A DNA stretch of 64,000 nt, from positions 4,836,001 to 4,900,000 of the forward strand of contig NZ_CP011807.3 of assembly GCF_001029105.3 (NCBI RefSeq). Direction: 5' to 3'. Every line of letters begins with the position of its first letter. The first letter of the stretch is position 1. The notes under the pieces were generated by a model that saw nothing but the letters and a program-made list of their open reading frames with translations, had not been told where the DNA came from and ran no database searches. The stretch comes from Pandoraea faecigallinarum. Its GTDB lineage: Bacteria > Pseudomonadota > Gammaproteobacteria > Burkholderiales > Burkholderiaceae. Shown here one piece after another: positions 31,652 to 39,445 of this stretch. Made by a program: the position numbers and the translations under genes.

Positions 31652-31796
31652 TGGCACCAAGCCTCTGAAAAGGCGAATTTCGGGACCTATAGGAGGCGAC
31701 GCCGCCAGCGTAACATCGCCGCAGCACCCGCACCAAGCCGATTCGAACGGTATCCGATCCGATTTGCTTACGGCGCCAATCCGGCGCGCGCGCCGC

Positions 31797-32195
31797 TCAT
31801 AACGGCTTGACGACGACCAGCGCCACGATGACCGCCGTCAACGCCAGCGTGAGCGGCAGCGCCCGCCGAAACAGCGCGGGCGGCGACTGGCTTGCATCGC
31901 GCTCCATACGCCGCAACGTGGCCGACAAACGCCCGTGAAGTGCGGAAACGACAACGACGAACACCAGCTTGGCCATGAGCCACGGCGCATGCCACCAGTG
32001 CGCCATGACGGCAAGCACCGGGCCGGTGATCCACACCACGATCAAGGCGGGCGACGCCAGTCCATAGTCGGCGCGCCGCGCCACGCGGCGCCACTCGGAT
32101 TGGGCCAGCCGTCCACCCAGCGCCATCGTCACCAGCCCGGCAATGAACGTGATGACGGCGATCAAATGCAGTGCCTTGATCCACGGATAGAGCAT
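31797..32195 (-). CDS. HemJ/UPF0093-like four-helix membrane protein
   Basis: A 132-aa inner-membrane protein with about four hydrophobic helices (residues 5-27, 45-67, 72-90, 110-130). The pattern WIKALHLIAVITFIAGL with a histidine in helix 1, and WLMAKLVFVVVVSALHGRL with a lysine and a histidine in helix 3, resembles the HemJ family (protoporphyrinogen oxidase in haem synthesis). The usual LPRLFVYH following helix 1 is replaced by VTMALGGRL. It may therefore be a divergent HemJ or a CopD-like protein rather than the housekeeping enzyme. GGAGG lies 7 nt before the ATG. Function not established from sequence. Confidence 0.6.
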   Translation of the reverse strand: MLYPWIKALHLIAVITFIAGLVTMALGGRLAQSEWRRVARRADYGLASPALIVVWITGPVLAVMAHWWHAPWLMAKLVFVVVVSALHGRLSATLRRMERDASQSPPALFRRALPLTLALTAVIVALVVVKPL

Positions 32196-32345
32196 CGACG
32201 GCCTCCTCCAAGTCCGAACAATTATTTCTGTCTAAGCAAGAGTTGCTTGTGATAAGTCGTCTTTATCGCAAGAAGTCGCATTAATACACTTCAACTGTCG
32301 ACGATGAATGCACATCGCCCCCTTCAAAAGACAGGAGAAAACATC

Positions 32346-32654
32346 ATGAAGCGCACTCTTATTACCTCGGCTCTGGTTTCCGCAATGCTGGCTGTTTCGG
32401 CCGGTTCGGCTTTCGCCAGCGACGCGTTCGACGGTCCCTCGGAATTCTCGTGGGTCCCGCAAACCAGCGTGCTGACCCGCGCACAGGTTCGCGAAGAACT
32501 GGTGCAGGCTCAACAGGCCGGTCTGGTCGTGCAACACGACGCCGTCTACCCGAAGGCAGCGGCGAGCGCCCAACCGGCTGTGGCGAGCGCCACGCTCGCC
32601 GCGGGTTCGGTGGGCGGTCTGCCGCGTGCCGGCACGACCTACTTCGGTTCGTAA
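32346..32654 (+). CDS. DUF4148-type small secreted protein
   Basis: A 102-aa protein with a clear signal peptide (MKRTLITSALVSAMLAVSAG, cleavage probably after SAFA) and the LTRAQVREELVQAQQAGLVV motif that defines the DUF4148 group common in Burkholderiaceae. The tail is Ala/Gly-rich. A good Shine-Dalgarno (CAGGAG) precedes the ATG at 32346; the longer frame from 32304 lacks one. Probably periplasmic; role unknown. It is followed by three potential hairpins and a strong terminator. Confidence 0.85.
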   Translation: MKRTLITSALVSAMLAVSAGSAFASDAFDGPSEFSWVPQTSVLTRAQVREELVQAQQAGLVVQHDAVYPKAAASAQPAVASATLAAGSVGGLPRAGTTYFGS

Positions 32655-32811
32655 TGTAACTCGTCGCGCCGCGAGTCCCTTCCTCGAAGAAGGGCCGTGG
32701 CGCGGCGCGCGTTCTGCGCATAACGACGCACCGGCGAGCCGGTGCACAGTGTGATCTCCGGTCTTCCCGACCTAAGACTCCTGTCGCTGTGCGTAGCGGT
32801 TCGACGCACAG
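32655..32811 (+). ncRNA. Structured 3' region after the DUF4148 gene (candidate 3'-UTR RNA)
   Basis: The 160 nt between the stop and the terminator are rich in hairpins. One has outer CGCGCC / GGCGCG pairing around CCCTTC / GAAGGG (about 32666-32705). Another is a perfect 8-bp stem CTGTGCGT / ACGCACAG (32787-32794 with 32804-32811). With the terminator this could be a stable 3'-derived RNA or simply an mRNA end. No coding frame is convincing. Confidence 0.35.
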
Positions 32812-32817
32812 GACTTT

Positions 32818-32845
32818 GCCCGTCGCTTCGGTGACGGGCTTTTTT
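32818..32845 (+). terminator. Terminator after the DUF4148 gene
   Basis: GCCCGTCGC / GTGACGGGC pairs over 9 bp (one G-U) with a UUCG tetraloop and is followed by six T (32840-32845). Strong rho-independent terminator on the plus strand. Confidence 0.88.
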
Positions 32846-32916
32846 AGCGAGCGCCGTAGCGAGAGACGGTCGTGGCCCCACGATCATCGCCATCTCGGTT
32901 CGCCTCGCGCAGAAAA

Positions 32917-32998
32917 CGAAGAAGCCCGCCGGTGGAGCGCTCCTCAGGAGTTGGATTGACGTCCAGCGCTTGGGGCCACTTCAGGGCGGGCTTCTTCG
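32917..32998 (-). terminator. Long branched palindrome after the dienelactone hydrolase gene
   Basis: A perfect 14-bp inverted repeat CGAAGAAGCCCGCC / GGCGGGCTTCTTCG (32917-32930 with 32985-32998) encloses 54 nt. Inside are further pairings: GTGG / CCAC, AGCGC / GCGCT, CTCC / GGAG and TGGA / TCCA. On the minus strand the outer arm is followed by TTTTC, so it may act as the terminator of the hydrolase gene. The branched interior is unusual for a simple terminator. Confidence 0.5.
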
Positions 32999-33050
32999 CC
33001 ACTATCGCGCGGTTTCGCACAGGCAATGCGGCAACGCGCCGGGCGAACGG

Positions 33051-33761
33051 CTACTTGTTGAACGACTTCGCCAGGAATTCGAGCGCACGGCCATGAGCCA
33101 GTGCCGCCGACGGCTGGTGATACGACGCCCGCGCCCAACAGTTGAAGCCGTGATCCGCGTTCGGATACACGAAGACTTCGGTGTTCGGACGCGACTTCAC
33201 GGCATTGCTCACCTGCGTGACGATGTCCGGCGTGATGTGAGAGTCCAGCGCGCCGTAATGGAACTGCGTCGGGACGTTCAGATTGGCCGCCTCGTCCAGA
33301 TAGTTGTGAATGCCGCCACCGTAGTACGGCACGGCGGCATCGACCTGAGCGCGCGCGGCGCTCAGATACGACAGCAGACCGCCGAAGCAATAGCCGATCG
33401 CGGCCACCTTCGCCCCGGCATCGAGCCGGCCGCGCAGCGCCTTGACCGTTGCCTCGATATCCTTCACGGCCTTCTCGACGTCGACCGACTTGCGCAGCTC
33501 CATTGCGCGGCTCATGTCGTCGCCCGCATAGCCGAGTTCGATGCGCGGCGCCGCACGCCAGAAGATGTCCGGCGCCAACACGACATAACCGTCCATCGCG
33601 TATTGATCGGCCACACCGCGAATGTGCTCGTTCACCCCGAAGATTTCCTGCACCAGCACCACGCCCTGAGCGTTTGCCGTCTTACCGTTCGGCGGCAACG
33701 CCAGATAGGCGTCGAAGGCGCCGTCCACGGTTTCGACCTTGATCCATTGACTGTTCGACAC
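33051..33761 (-). CDS. Dienelactone hydrolase family protein
   Basis: Alpha/beta hydrolase of the carboxymethylenebutenolidase type, 236 aa. The catalytic triad is visible: Cys125 in IGYCFGG, Asp173 in YGALDSHI and His204 in NADHGFNC. EIFGVNEHIRGVADQYAMDG is the family N-terminal signature. Start: the GTG at 33761 (reads MSNSQWIKVETV), with GGAG about 10 nt upstream; a longer frame to 33866 has no similarity. No chlorocatechol genes are adjacent, so it could be a general esterase rather than a pathway enzyme. Confidence 0.9.
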   Translation of the reverse strand: MSNSQWIKVETVDGAFDAYLALPPNGKTANAQGVVLVQEIFGVNEHIRGVADQYAMDGYVVLAPDIFWRAAPRIELGYAGDDMSRAMELRKSVDVEKAVKDIEATVKALRGRLDAGAKVAAIGYCFGGLLSYLSAARAQVDAAVPYYGGGIHNYLDEAANLNVPTQFHYGALDSHITPDIVTQVSNAVKSRPNTEVFVYPNADHGFNCWARASYHQPSAALAHGRALEFLAKSFNK

Positions 33762-34043
33762 GGAAGTTGCTCCATCAAGAAGAGGGGAAAAGCCCGTGTT
33801 CTGCCATCGCTTCGCAACGCCGTGAGGCGTGCGCGAACCGGGCGACTGCCCGGGATGGCGGGACACGGAAACGCCGGATCAGTATAGGGAGTTTTCCCTG
33901 TTCGCACAGCCCGCCCTTGGCACAGGCTTCGCAGCGAAGTTGCCTTTCCCCGCGTTACCGGCGCGCTGCCGACGATTCGTTGCGCGTTACGCTGGGCTCC
34001 GTCGTTCGATGCTTTCTTCGCACGATTTCGATATGGAGTCCAT

Positions 34044-34565
34044 ATGATCAAGTTATCCATGCGCCGGATCGTCAGCGGGTTCGCCCTGGCGCTCGCTCTG
34101 GCCACCACCGGCGCCGCGAGCGTGCGCGCCGCCGCCGCGACCACCGACCCGTTGCCGCCCGCGCAGCCGCAAAACGCAGCAACGGCCGTACCGGCCGCCG
34201 ACACCCCCCCGCCGGGCATGGGACCACACGCCTGCGGCCCGGGCCTGCGTGGCCCGATGGGTCCGACAGGTCCGATAGCTCCGATGGCACCGGGCGGTGC
34301 GCCCGGCCCCGGCTTCGCTGCCGCGCGCACCATCGACGAGATCGCCCACCTGTACCGCGTCGGCGGTCATCCGGAGCAGGTCCTGCCGTTCTATCGCGAG
34401 ACGCTTTCGCAAACCCGCGACCCCATGCTGCGTCATCACCTGCGCGACGCCATCGCACGCGAAGCGCTGAAACCCGCCGACACCGCAGCGGCCATTGCCA
34501 CGCTGCGTGCACAACTCAGTGAGGATCTGGCAGCGCTGCCGCCGCCCGAGACCGGGCGTCGTTGA
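34044..34565 (+). CDS. Hypothetical secreted protein with collagen-like Gly-Pro stretch
   Basis: A 173-aa protein with a signal peptide (MIKLSMRRIVSGFALALALA, then TTGAASVRAAA). A Pro-rich segment and a short run of Gly-X-Y triplets follow (GLRGPMGPTGPIAPMAPGGA, residues about 68-90). The C-terminal 80 residues look helical (TIDEIAHLYRVGGHPEQVLP). GGAG precedes the ATG at 34044. No family recognised; probably periplasmic. Confidence 0.72.
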   Translation: MIKLSMRRIVSGFALALALATTGAASVRAAAATTDPLPPAQPQNAATAVPAADTPPPGMGPHACGPGLRGPMGPTGPIAPMAPGGAPGPGFAAARTIDEIAHLYRVGGHPEQVLPFYRETLSQTRDPMLRHHLRDAIAREALKPADTAAAIATLRAQLSEDLAALPPPETGRR

Positions 34566-34678
34566 ACCAGCGGGCGCCGCGGGCCAGCCGGAAGGCATCT
34601 CTTGCCCCGGCGTTGGCGGGCACACCCCGCATACCATCGGCACCGAAACGGGCTTTCCCGCCCGCGCATTGCCGTTGC

Positions 34679-35605
34679 CTACGAGGCCTTCATGACCTTC
34701 TGGTTCCACTTCGGCAGCCAGGCCAGCAAGAACTCCGCAAATCCCTCCGCCGCCGGCGACGCGGCGCGCGAGAGCGGACGATACACACACACCTGACGTA
34801 TCGTCTCCGGCGCGATCACCCGGCGCATTTCCAGCCCGAACGATTGGGCCAGCGCCGCCACGTATCCGGGCGTGAGCGTCGCCGCCAGCCCTTGCGATGC
34901 GACGCCGAGCGCGGTCGTCACGTTGTCCACGACATCGATGGACGCGATGCGGGCATCGGGCGGCGCGGACGAGCGCATTTGCGCGACACTGCGCTCATGA
35001 TCGCGCCCTGCCGCGACGAGCGGCGTGTCGCGCAAGTCCATCCAGCGCACACGGCGGCGACGCGCCAACGCATGCGTCGGCGCGCACCACAGCACCCAGG
35101 GGCTGTCGAACGCCGGTGAGGCGGCCACGTGAGCGCCCGTCGCGCGGTTGGGGCCGATGGCGAGGTCGAGATCGCCGCTGGCGACATGATCGATGAGCGC
35201 ATCGACCGGCGTGTCGACAACGCGCACGACCACCTTCGGACGCGACGCCGTGTACTCGCGAATCGCCGCCGGCAACGCCATGCTCGCGAGCACCAACGGC
35301 GCGCCCACACGCACGATACCGGCAGCGCGATTGCGCAGATCGTCCGCCGTTTTTTCCGCCGCCTGCACGTGCCGCAGCACCGACTCCGCCGACGAAAGAA
35401 AATCGCGCCCCGCACTGGAGAGCGCCACACGCCGCGTGGTGCGATCGAAGACACGAAAGCCGAGCACAGACTCCAGTTCGGCCACCAACTGACTTACGGC
35501 GGACGACGTGAGTCCCAGGCGATTTCCCGCCTCGGCGAAGCTGTGCAACTCGGCAATGGCCACCAGTGCTTCGAACTGGCGCAACGTGACGCGGGTCAGG
35601 GGCAT
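34679..35605 (-). CDS. LysR-family transcriptional regulator of the adjacent catabolic genes
   Basis: A 308-aa LysR-type regulator. The N-terminal winged helix-turn-helix (LRQFEALVAIAELHSFAEAG, then NRLGLTSSAVSQLVAELESV) is followed by a periplasmic-binding-like effector domain (residues 92-300). It is divergent from the aminotransferase gene, 133 nt away, the usual layout for LysR regulators and their targets. The intergenic region contains a 44-bp element that recurs before the ring-cleavage operon, so the protein probably controls both units in response to an aromatic or keto-acid inducer. Identity of the inducer is unknown. Confidence 0.92.
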   Translation of the reverse strand: MPLTRVTLRQFEALVAIAELHSFAEAGNRLGLTSSAVSQLVAELESVLGFRVFDRTTRRVALSSAGRDFLSSAESVLRHVQAAEKTADDLRNRAAGIVRVGAPLVLASMALPAAIREYTASRPKVVVRVVDTPVDALIDHVASGDLDLAIGPNRATGAHVAASPAFDSPWVLWCAPTHALARRRRVRWMDLRDTPLVAAGRDHERSVAQMRSSAPPDARIASIDVVDNVTTALGVASQGLAATLTPGYVAALAQSFGLEMRRVIAPETIRQVCVYRPLSRAASPAAEGFAEFLLAWLPKWNQKVMKAS

Positions 35606-35614
35606 GACGCTTCC

Positions 35615-35683
35615 ATTATCAAGTTTCGCTTACGAATGGACCAGAATCGATTGATTGTTCCGCAAAGGCACGTCGCCCACAAT
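35615..35683 (+). promoter_or_regulatory. LysR-type operator copy 1 and aminotransferase promoter
   Basis: Element 35615-35658 begins ATTATC and ends CCAGAATCGATTGATTGT. It contains the small palindrome TTCG-CTTA-CGAA and AATCGATT. It is 38/44 identical, without gaps, to the reverse complement of 44543-44586. A -35 TTGTTC (35655-35660), a 17-nt spacer and a -10 CACAAT (35678-35683) follow, so the element abuts and overlaps the -35, as expected for an activator. Confidence 0.7.
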
Positions 35684-35738
35684 CGATTTTCAAAATTCCC
35701 CTCATGAATTCCTTCAGCATCGAGACGGAGCGAGACGC

Positions 35739-36935
35739 ATGTTTTCCCAAGTCGACGCCTACCCCGGCGACCCCATCCTCAGCCTGAACGAAGCCTTCGG
35801 TCACGATCCGCGCCCGCACAAGGTCAATCTGTCCATCGGCATCTATTTCGACGACGATGGCCGTTTGCCGGTCATGCAAGCCGTGCGCGATGCGGAAACC
35901 GCGGTCCTCTCCGACATCGGCCCGCGCCCCTATCTGCCGATGGCGGGTACCGCGGCGTACCGCGACGCCGTGCAGGCCCTGGTCTTTGGCGAACACAGCG
36001 CCGCACGGCGCGAGCAGCGCATTGCGACATTGCAGACGCTGGGCGGCGGCGGCGCACTGCGCGTGGGCGCCGATTTCCTCAAGCGCTACTTTCGCGAGAG
36101 CACCGTCTGGATCAGCGATCCCAGTTGGGACAACCATCGCGTGGTGTTCGAGAGCGCAGGCTTTCCCGTGGAGACTTATCCGTATTACGACGACGCCACC
36201 GGGGGCCTGCGCTTCGACGCGATGATGCAAACCATCGCCGCACTGCCGCCGTGCAGCATCGTGCTGCTGCATGCGTGTTGCCACAACCCGACCGGCGTCG
36301 ATCTGTCGCAGTCACAATGGCAGGCCCTCGTTCCCGTACTGCGCGAGCGTGGGCTGATTGCCTTCGTCGACATGGCCTATCAGGGCTTCGGCGACGGGCT
36401 CGACGCCGACGCGTTTGCCGTACGCGCTCTCACCGGCGCGGGCGTGCCGACGGTCGTCGCGAACTCGTTCTCCAAGAACTTCTCCCTCTACGGCGAGCGC
36501 TGTGGCGCGCTGTCGGTGGTGTGCGCCACAGCGGACGAAGCGTCGCGCGTGTTCGGCCAGCTGACCGGCACCGTGCGGGCGAACTACAGCAACCCGCCCA
36601 CGCATGGCGCACGGCTCGTCGCGCAGGTGCTGAGCACGCCCCCGCTGCGACGTGCATGGGAAGCCGAACTTGACAGCATGCGCACCCGCATTGCCACGAT
36701 GCGCTCGCAAATTCACGCACGTCTGGCCCCACACGTCAGCGGCGAAAAGCTGTCGCGCTACGTGGCGCAGCGCGGCATGTTCACCTACACCGGACTTTCC
36801 GCCGCACAGGCCGACACATTGCGCGAGACGCATGGCGTTTATCTGCTGCGCTCCGGACGCATGTGCGTGGCAGGACTGAACACGCGCAACGTCGACACCG
36901 TGGCACACGCCATCGCGCAGGTGCTCACGCAGTAA
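35739..36935 (+). CDS. Aspartate/aromatic aminotransferase (class I)
   Basis: PLP-dependent aminotransferase of 398 aa (MFSQVDAYPGDPILSLNEAF), close in pattern to the AspC/TyrB subfamily: KVNLSIGIYFDDDGRLPVMQ, HACCHNPTGVDLSQ, the PLP lysine at about 246 in ANSFSKNFSLYGERCGALSV, and SGRMCVAGLN near the end. It converts an amino acid and 2-oxoglutarate into a 2-oxo acid and glutamate. ACGGAG precedes the ATG at 35739. It is likely co-transcribed with the MFS transporter 121 nt downstream. The context suggests a catabolic role on an aromatic amino acid rather than biosynthesis; substrate not proven. Confidence 0.9.
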   Translation: MFSQVDAYPGDPILSLNEAFGHDPRPHKVNLSIGIYFDDDGRLPVMQAVRDAETAVLSDIGPRPYLPMAGTAAYRDAVQALVFGEHSAARREQRIATLQTLGGGGALRVGADFLKRYFRESTVWISDPSWDNHRVVFESAGFPVETYPYYDDATGGLRFDAMMQTIAALPPCSIVLLHACCHNPTGVDLSQSQWQALVPVLRERGLIAFVDMAYQGFGDGLDADAFAVRALTGAGVPTVVANSFSKNFSLYGERCGALSVVCATADEASRVFGQLTGTVRANYSNPPTHGARLVAQVLSTPPLRRAWEAELDSMRTRIATMRSQIHARLAPHVSGEKLSRYVAQRGMFTYTGLSAAQADTLRETHGVYLLRSGRMCVAGLNTRNVDTVAHAIAQVLTQ

Positions 36936-37056
36936 TGCAGCGACCGGGCGGCGTGCAGCGCTGCCTGCCTACCTCGCGCTTCGCCAGAGCAACGAACGGC
37001 GCGCATGCCCGCCGCAAAGCGCATGCAGCACCTATAAAACAACGACTGGAGACAAC

Positions 37057-38343
37057 ATGAATACTGCCTCGGCTGCCGGTGTCCGCCTCGACCGGGAGGT
37101 TCCTTCACATACCTGGCGCGCGGTGGTCTCGGCGTCCATCGGGAACGCGCTCGAATGGTTCGACCTCGTCGTGTACGGCTTTTTCGCCGTGACGATCGCG
37201 AAGCTGTTCTTCCCCGCGCACGACGATACGACCTCGCTGCTGCTCACGCTCGGCACCTTTGGCGTGTCGTTCTTCATGCGGCCGCTGGGCGCCATCGTAA
37301 TCGGTGTCTATGCAGACCGTCGCGGACGTCGCGAAGCGCTCACGCTGACCATCTTGTTGATGATGGCGGGCACGGCGATCATCGCGTTCATGCCCACCTA
37401 CGAGACCATCGGTGTGATGGCGCCCATCGGCATCGTGCTGGCGCGCATGATTCAGGGCTTTTCCGCCGGCGGCGAGTTCGGCAGTGCCACTGCGTTTCTC
37501 GCCGAGCATGCCCCACAGCGGCGCGGCTTCTTCGCCAGCTTTCAGGTGGCGAGCCAGGGCCTGACGACACTGCTTGCCGCCGGCTTCGGCGCCGTACTCA
37601 CCGGCACGTTGTCGCCGGAGCAGATGCAGAGCTGGGGATGGCGCGTACCGTTCCTGTTCGGTTTGCTGATCGGCCCCGTCGCGTATTACATCCGTCGCCA
37701 CGTGAGCGAGACACCGGAATTTCTGGAAGCCGAACCCACCCAGACGCCGTTGCGCGATACGCTCGGCCATCAGAAGATGCGTCTGCTGCTGGCCGTAGGC
37801 GCTGTGGTCGTCGCAACGGTTTCGACGTATCTCGTGCTGTACATGCCGACGTATGCGATCAAACAGTTGGGGTTGCCCGCCTCGGTGGCGTTCGCGGCCA
37901 CGCTCGCCACGGGCATCGTGCAGATGTTCCTGTCGCCGGTCGTGGGCGCGTGGTCGGATCGTGTGGGACGCGCCCGGCCCATGATGATCGCGGCAGCCTT
38001 GTTGCTGGTGTCGATCTGGCCCATGTTCTGGCTGCTCTCGGCATACCCGAGCTTCGGCATGATGCTCGCGCTGCAAACGCTGCTCGGCGTGCTGATGACG
38101 GTCTACTTCGCGCCACTGCCGGCGCTGGCCTCCGAGATCTTCCCCGTGAAGACACGCACGACGGGTCTGTCGCTCTCGTACAACCTTTCGGTGACGTTCT
38201 TCGGCGGCTTCGCCCCGTTCATCCTCACGTGGCTGATCAACGCCACGGGCAGCAAACTGGCACCGAGCTTCTACATGATGGCTGCGGCCGCCGCGGGCCT
38301 GATCGCCCTGAGCCAGGTGTATCGACACACCGGCGTACGGTGA
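37057..38343 (+). CDS. MFS transporter, metabolite:H+ symporter family
   Basis: A 428-aa inner-membrane importer with 12 predicted helices. The ASIGNALEWFDLVVYGFFAV start and the GVYADRRGRREALT loop between helices 2 and 3 are typical of the MHS branch (ShiA, ProP, citrate and dicarboxylate symporters). The RMIQGFSAGGEFGSATAFLA motif supports this. It follows the aminotransferase on the same strand, so it probably brings in the amino acid or aromatic acid used by the pathway. GGAG lies about 6 nt before the ATG. Confidence 0.9.
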   Translation: MNTASAAGVRLDREVPSHTWRAVVSASIGNALEWFDLVVYGFFAVTIAKLFFPAHDDTTSLLLTLGTFGVSFFMRPLGAIVIGVYADRRGRREALTLTILLMMAGTAIIAFMPTYETIGVMAPIGIVLARMIQGFSAGGEFGSATAFLAEHAPQRRGFFASFQVASQGLTTLLAAGFGAVLTGTLSPEQMQSWGWRVPFLFGLLIGPVAYYIRRHVSETPEFLEAEPTQTPLRDTLGHQKMRLLLAVGAVVVATVSTYLVLYMPTYAIKQLGLPASVAFAATLATGIVQMFLSPVVGAWSDRVGRARPMMIAAALLLVSIWPMFWLLSAYPSFGMMLALQTLLGVLMTVYFAPLPALASEIFPVKTRTTGLSLSYNLSVTFFGGFAPFILTWLINATGSKLAPSFYMMAAAAAGLIALSQVYRHTGVR

Positions 38344-38373
38344 GCGTTACCGGCACGCGCCGGACTCGCCAAT

Positions 38374-38403
38374 GACATGGGACACCGCAAGGTGTCCCAT
38401 GTC
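38374..38403. terminator. Perfect 13-bp hairpin between convergent MFS and reductase genes
   Basis: GACATGGGACACC / GGTGTCCCATGTC (38374-38386 with 38391-38403) closes a GCAA tetraloop. Neither strand has a U-tract afterwards. Its position between two gene ends suggests a shared transcript-end or anti-readthrough structure. Confidence 0.5.
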
Positions 38404-38427
38404 CCATTGTCGCGCTGTCTCGTTACG

Positions 38428-39441
38428 TTACCGACCGGCCGGCGCGATCGCTTGCTGCGGATACACGCCGCGCACGCGCCCGAAGAGCCGGGTCAGTCCC
38501 AGCAGTGCGTCGATGTTCGGTGTCGGCACCGACACCCGCTGGCCAATCTCGCGCACGACGCTCACCAGTGCTTCGAGTTCGATGGGACGATTCGCTTCCA
38601 CGTCCTGCAACATCGACGTCTTGAACGCGCCGAGCTTCGCCGTCACCTGATGCCGGTCTTCCGGCGACTGATCGATGACGCAGCCGATCTTGCCTCCGAT
38701 GTGCGCCGCCTCACGCATGGCCGCCGAGCAGAACTCGCGCACCAGCGGGTCGTCGAGCAACCGGTCGATGGTCGCACCGGTGATCGCCGAGACCGGATTC
38801 ATCGTCAGGTTGCCCCAGAGCTTGTACCAGATGTCCAGCCGCACGTTTTCGGACGCCTTCGCCTCGAACCCGGCGCGCGCGAGCCATCCGGCCAGACGCT
38901 GCACGCGCTCGCTCGCACCGCCGCCGGGTTCGCCGACGATGAGGCCGCGCCCCATCTTGTGATCGACCAGCGCCGGCTCCGGGGTTGAAGCACTCGCGTG
39001 CACCACGCATCCGACAACGTTCGCCAGCGGAATCGCCGCACCGATCGCGCCATCGGGATCGACGCTCGTGAGCGGCGCATCCCCGAACGGCGCCACGCCC
39101 TTGCAGAACCACCAGGGCACGCCGTTCATCGCCGGCAGCACGAGCGTTTGCGGTCCCAGCAAAGGCACCACCGACGATGCAACCTGCGCGAGCGCCGGCC
39201 CCTTCACCGCGATCACGACAAGGTCCTGCTCGCCGAGTTTCGCGGCATCTTCCAACGGGTGCGCCGCCGCCACGGGTGCCGTAGCCAGCGTTTCGCCCTG
39301 CTTCACGCGCCAGCCACGCTCGCGCAGCGCCGCCAGCGTGGCCCCGCGCGCAAGCGCATTTACCTGCGCCTCACCCGTCGCGGCCAGCTTCTGCCCGATC
39401 AGGCCACCGATGGCGCCCGCGCCAATGATCGTCACCTTCAT
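38428..39441 (-). CDS. 2-dehydropantoate 2-reductase family protein (PanE/ApbA-like)
   Basis: NAD(P)-dependent reductase of 337 aa. It begins MKVTIIGAGAIGGLIGQKLA, a Rossmann GxGxxG motif, with AVKGPALAQVASSVVPLLGP and NGVPWWF in the nucleotide domain. The C-terminal helical domain carries the conserved lysine and asparagine in IWYKLWGNLTMNPVSAITGA. The start at 39441 lies 4 nt after the upstream decarboxylase-like gene, so it is the last gene of the catabolic operon. PanE-type reductases act on 2-oxo acids. In this setting it more likely handles a pathway 2-oxo acid than ketopantoate for vitamin synthesis. Confidence 0.88.
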   Translation of the reverse strand: MKVTIIGAGAIGGLIGQKLAATGEAQVNALARGATLAALRERGWRVKQGETLATAPVAAAHPLEDAAKLGEQDLVVIAVKGPALAQVASSVVPLLGPQTLVLPAMNGVPWWFCKGVAPFGDAPLTSVDPDGAIGAAIPLANVVGCVVHASASTPEPALVDHKMGRGLIVGEPGGGASERVQRLAGWLARAGFEAKASENVRLDIWYKLWGNLTMNPVSAITGATIDRLLDDPLVREFCSAAMREAAHIGGKIGCVIDQSPEDRHQVTAKLGAFKTSMLQDVEANRPIELEALVSVVREIGQRVSVPTPNIDALLGLTRLFGRVRGVYPQQAIAPAGR

Positions 39442-39445
39442 CCAT

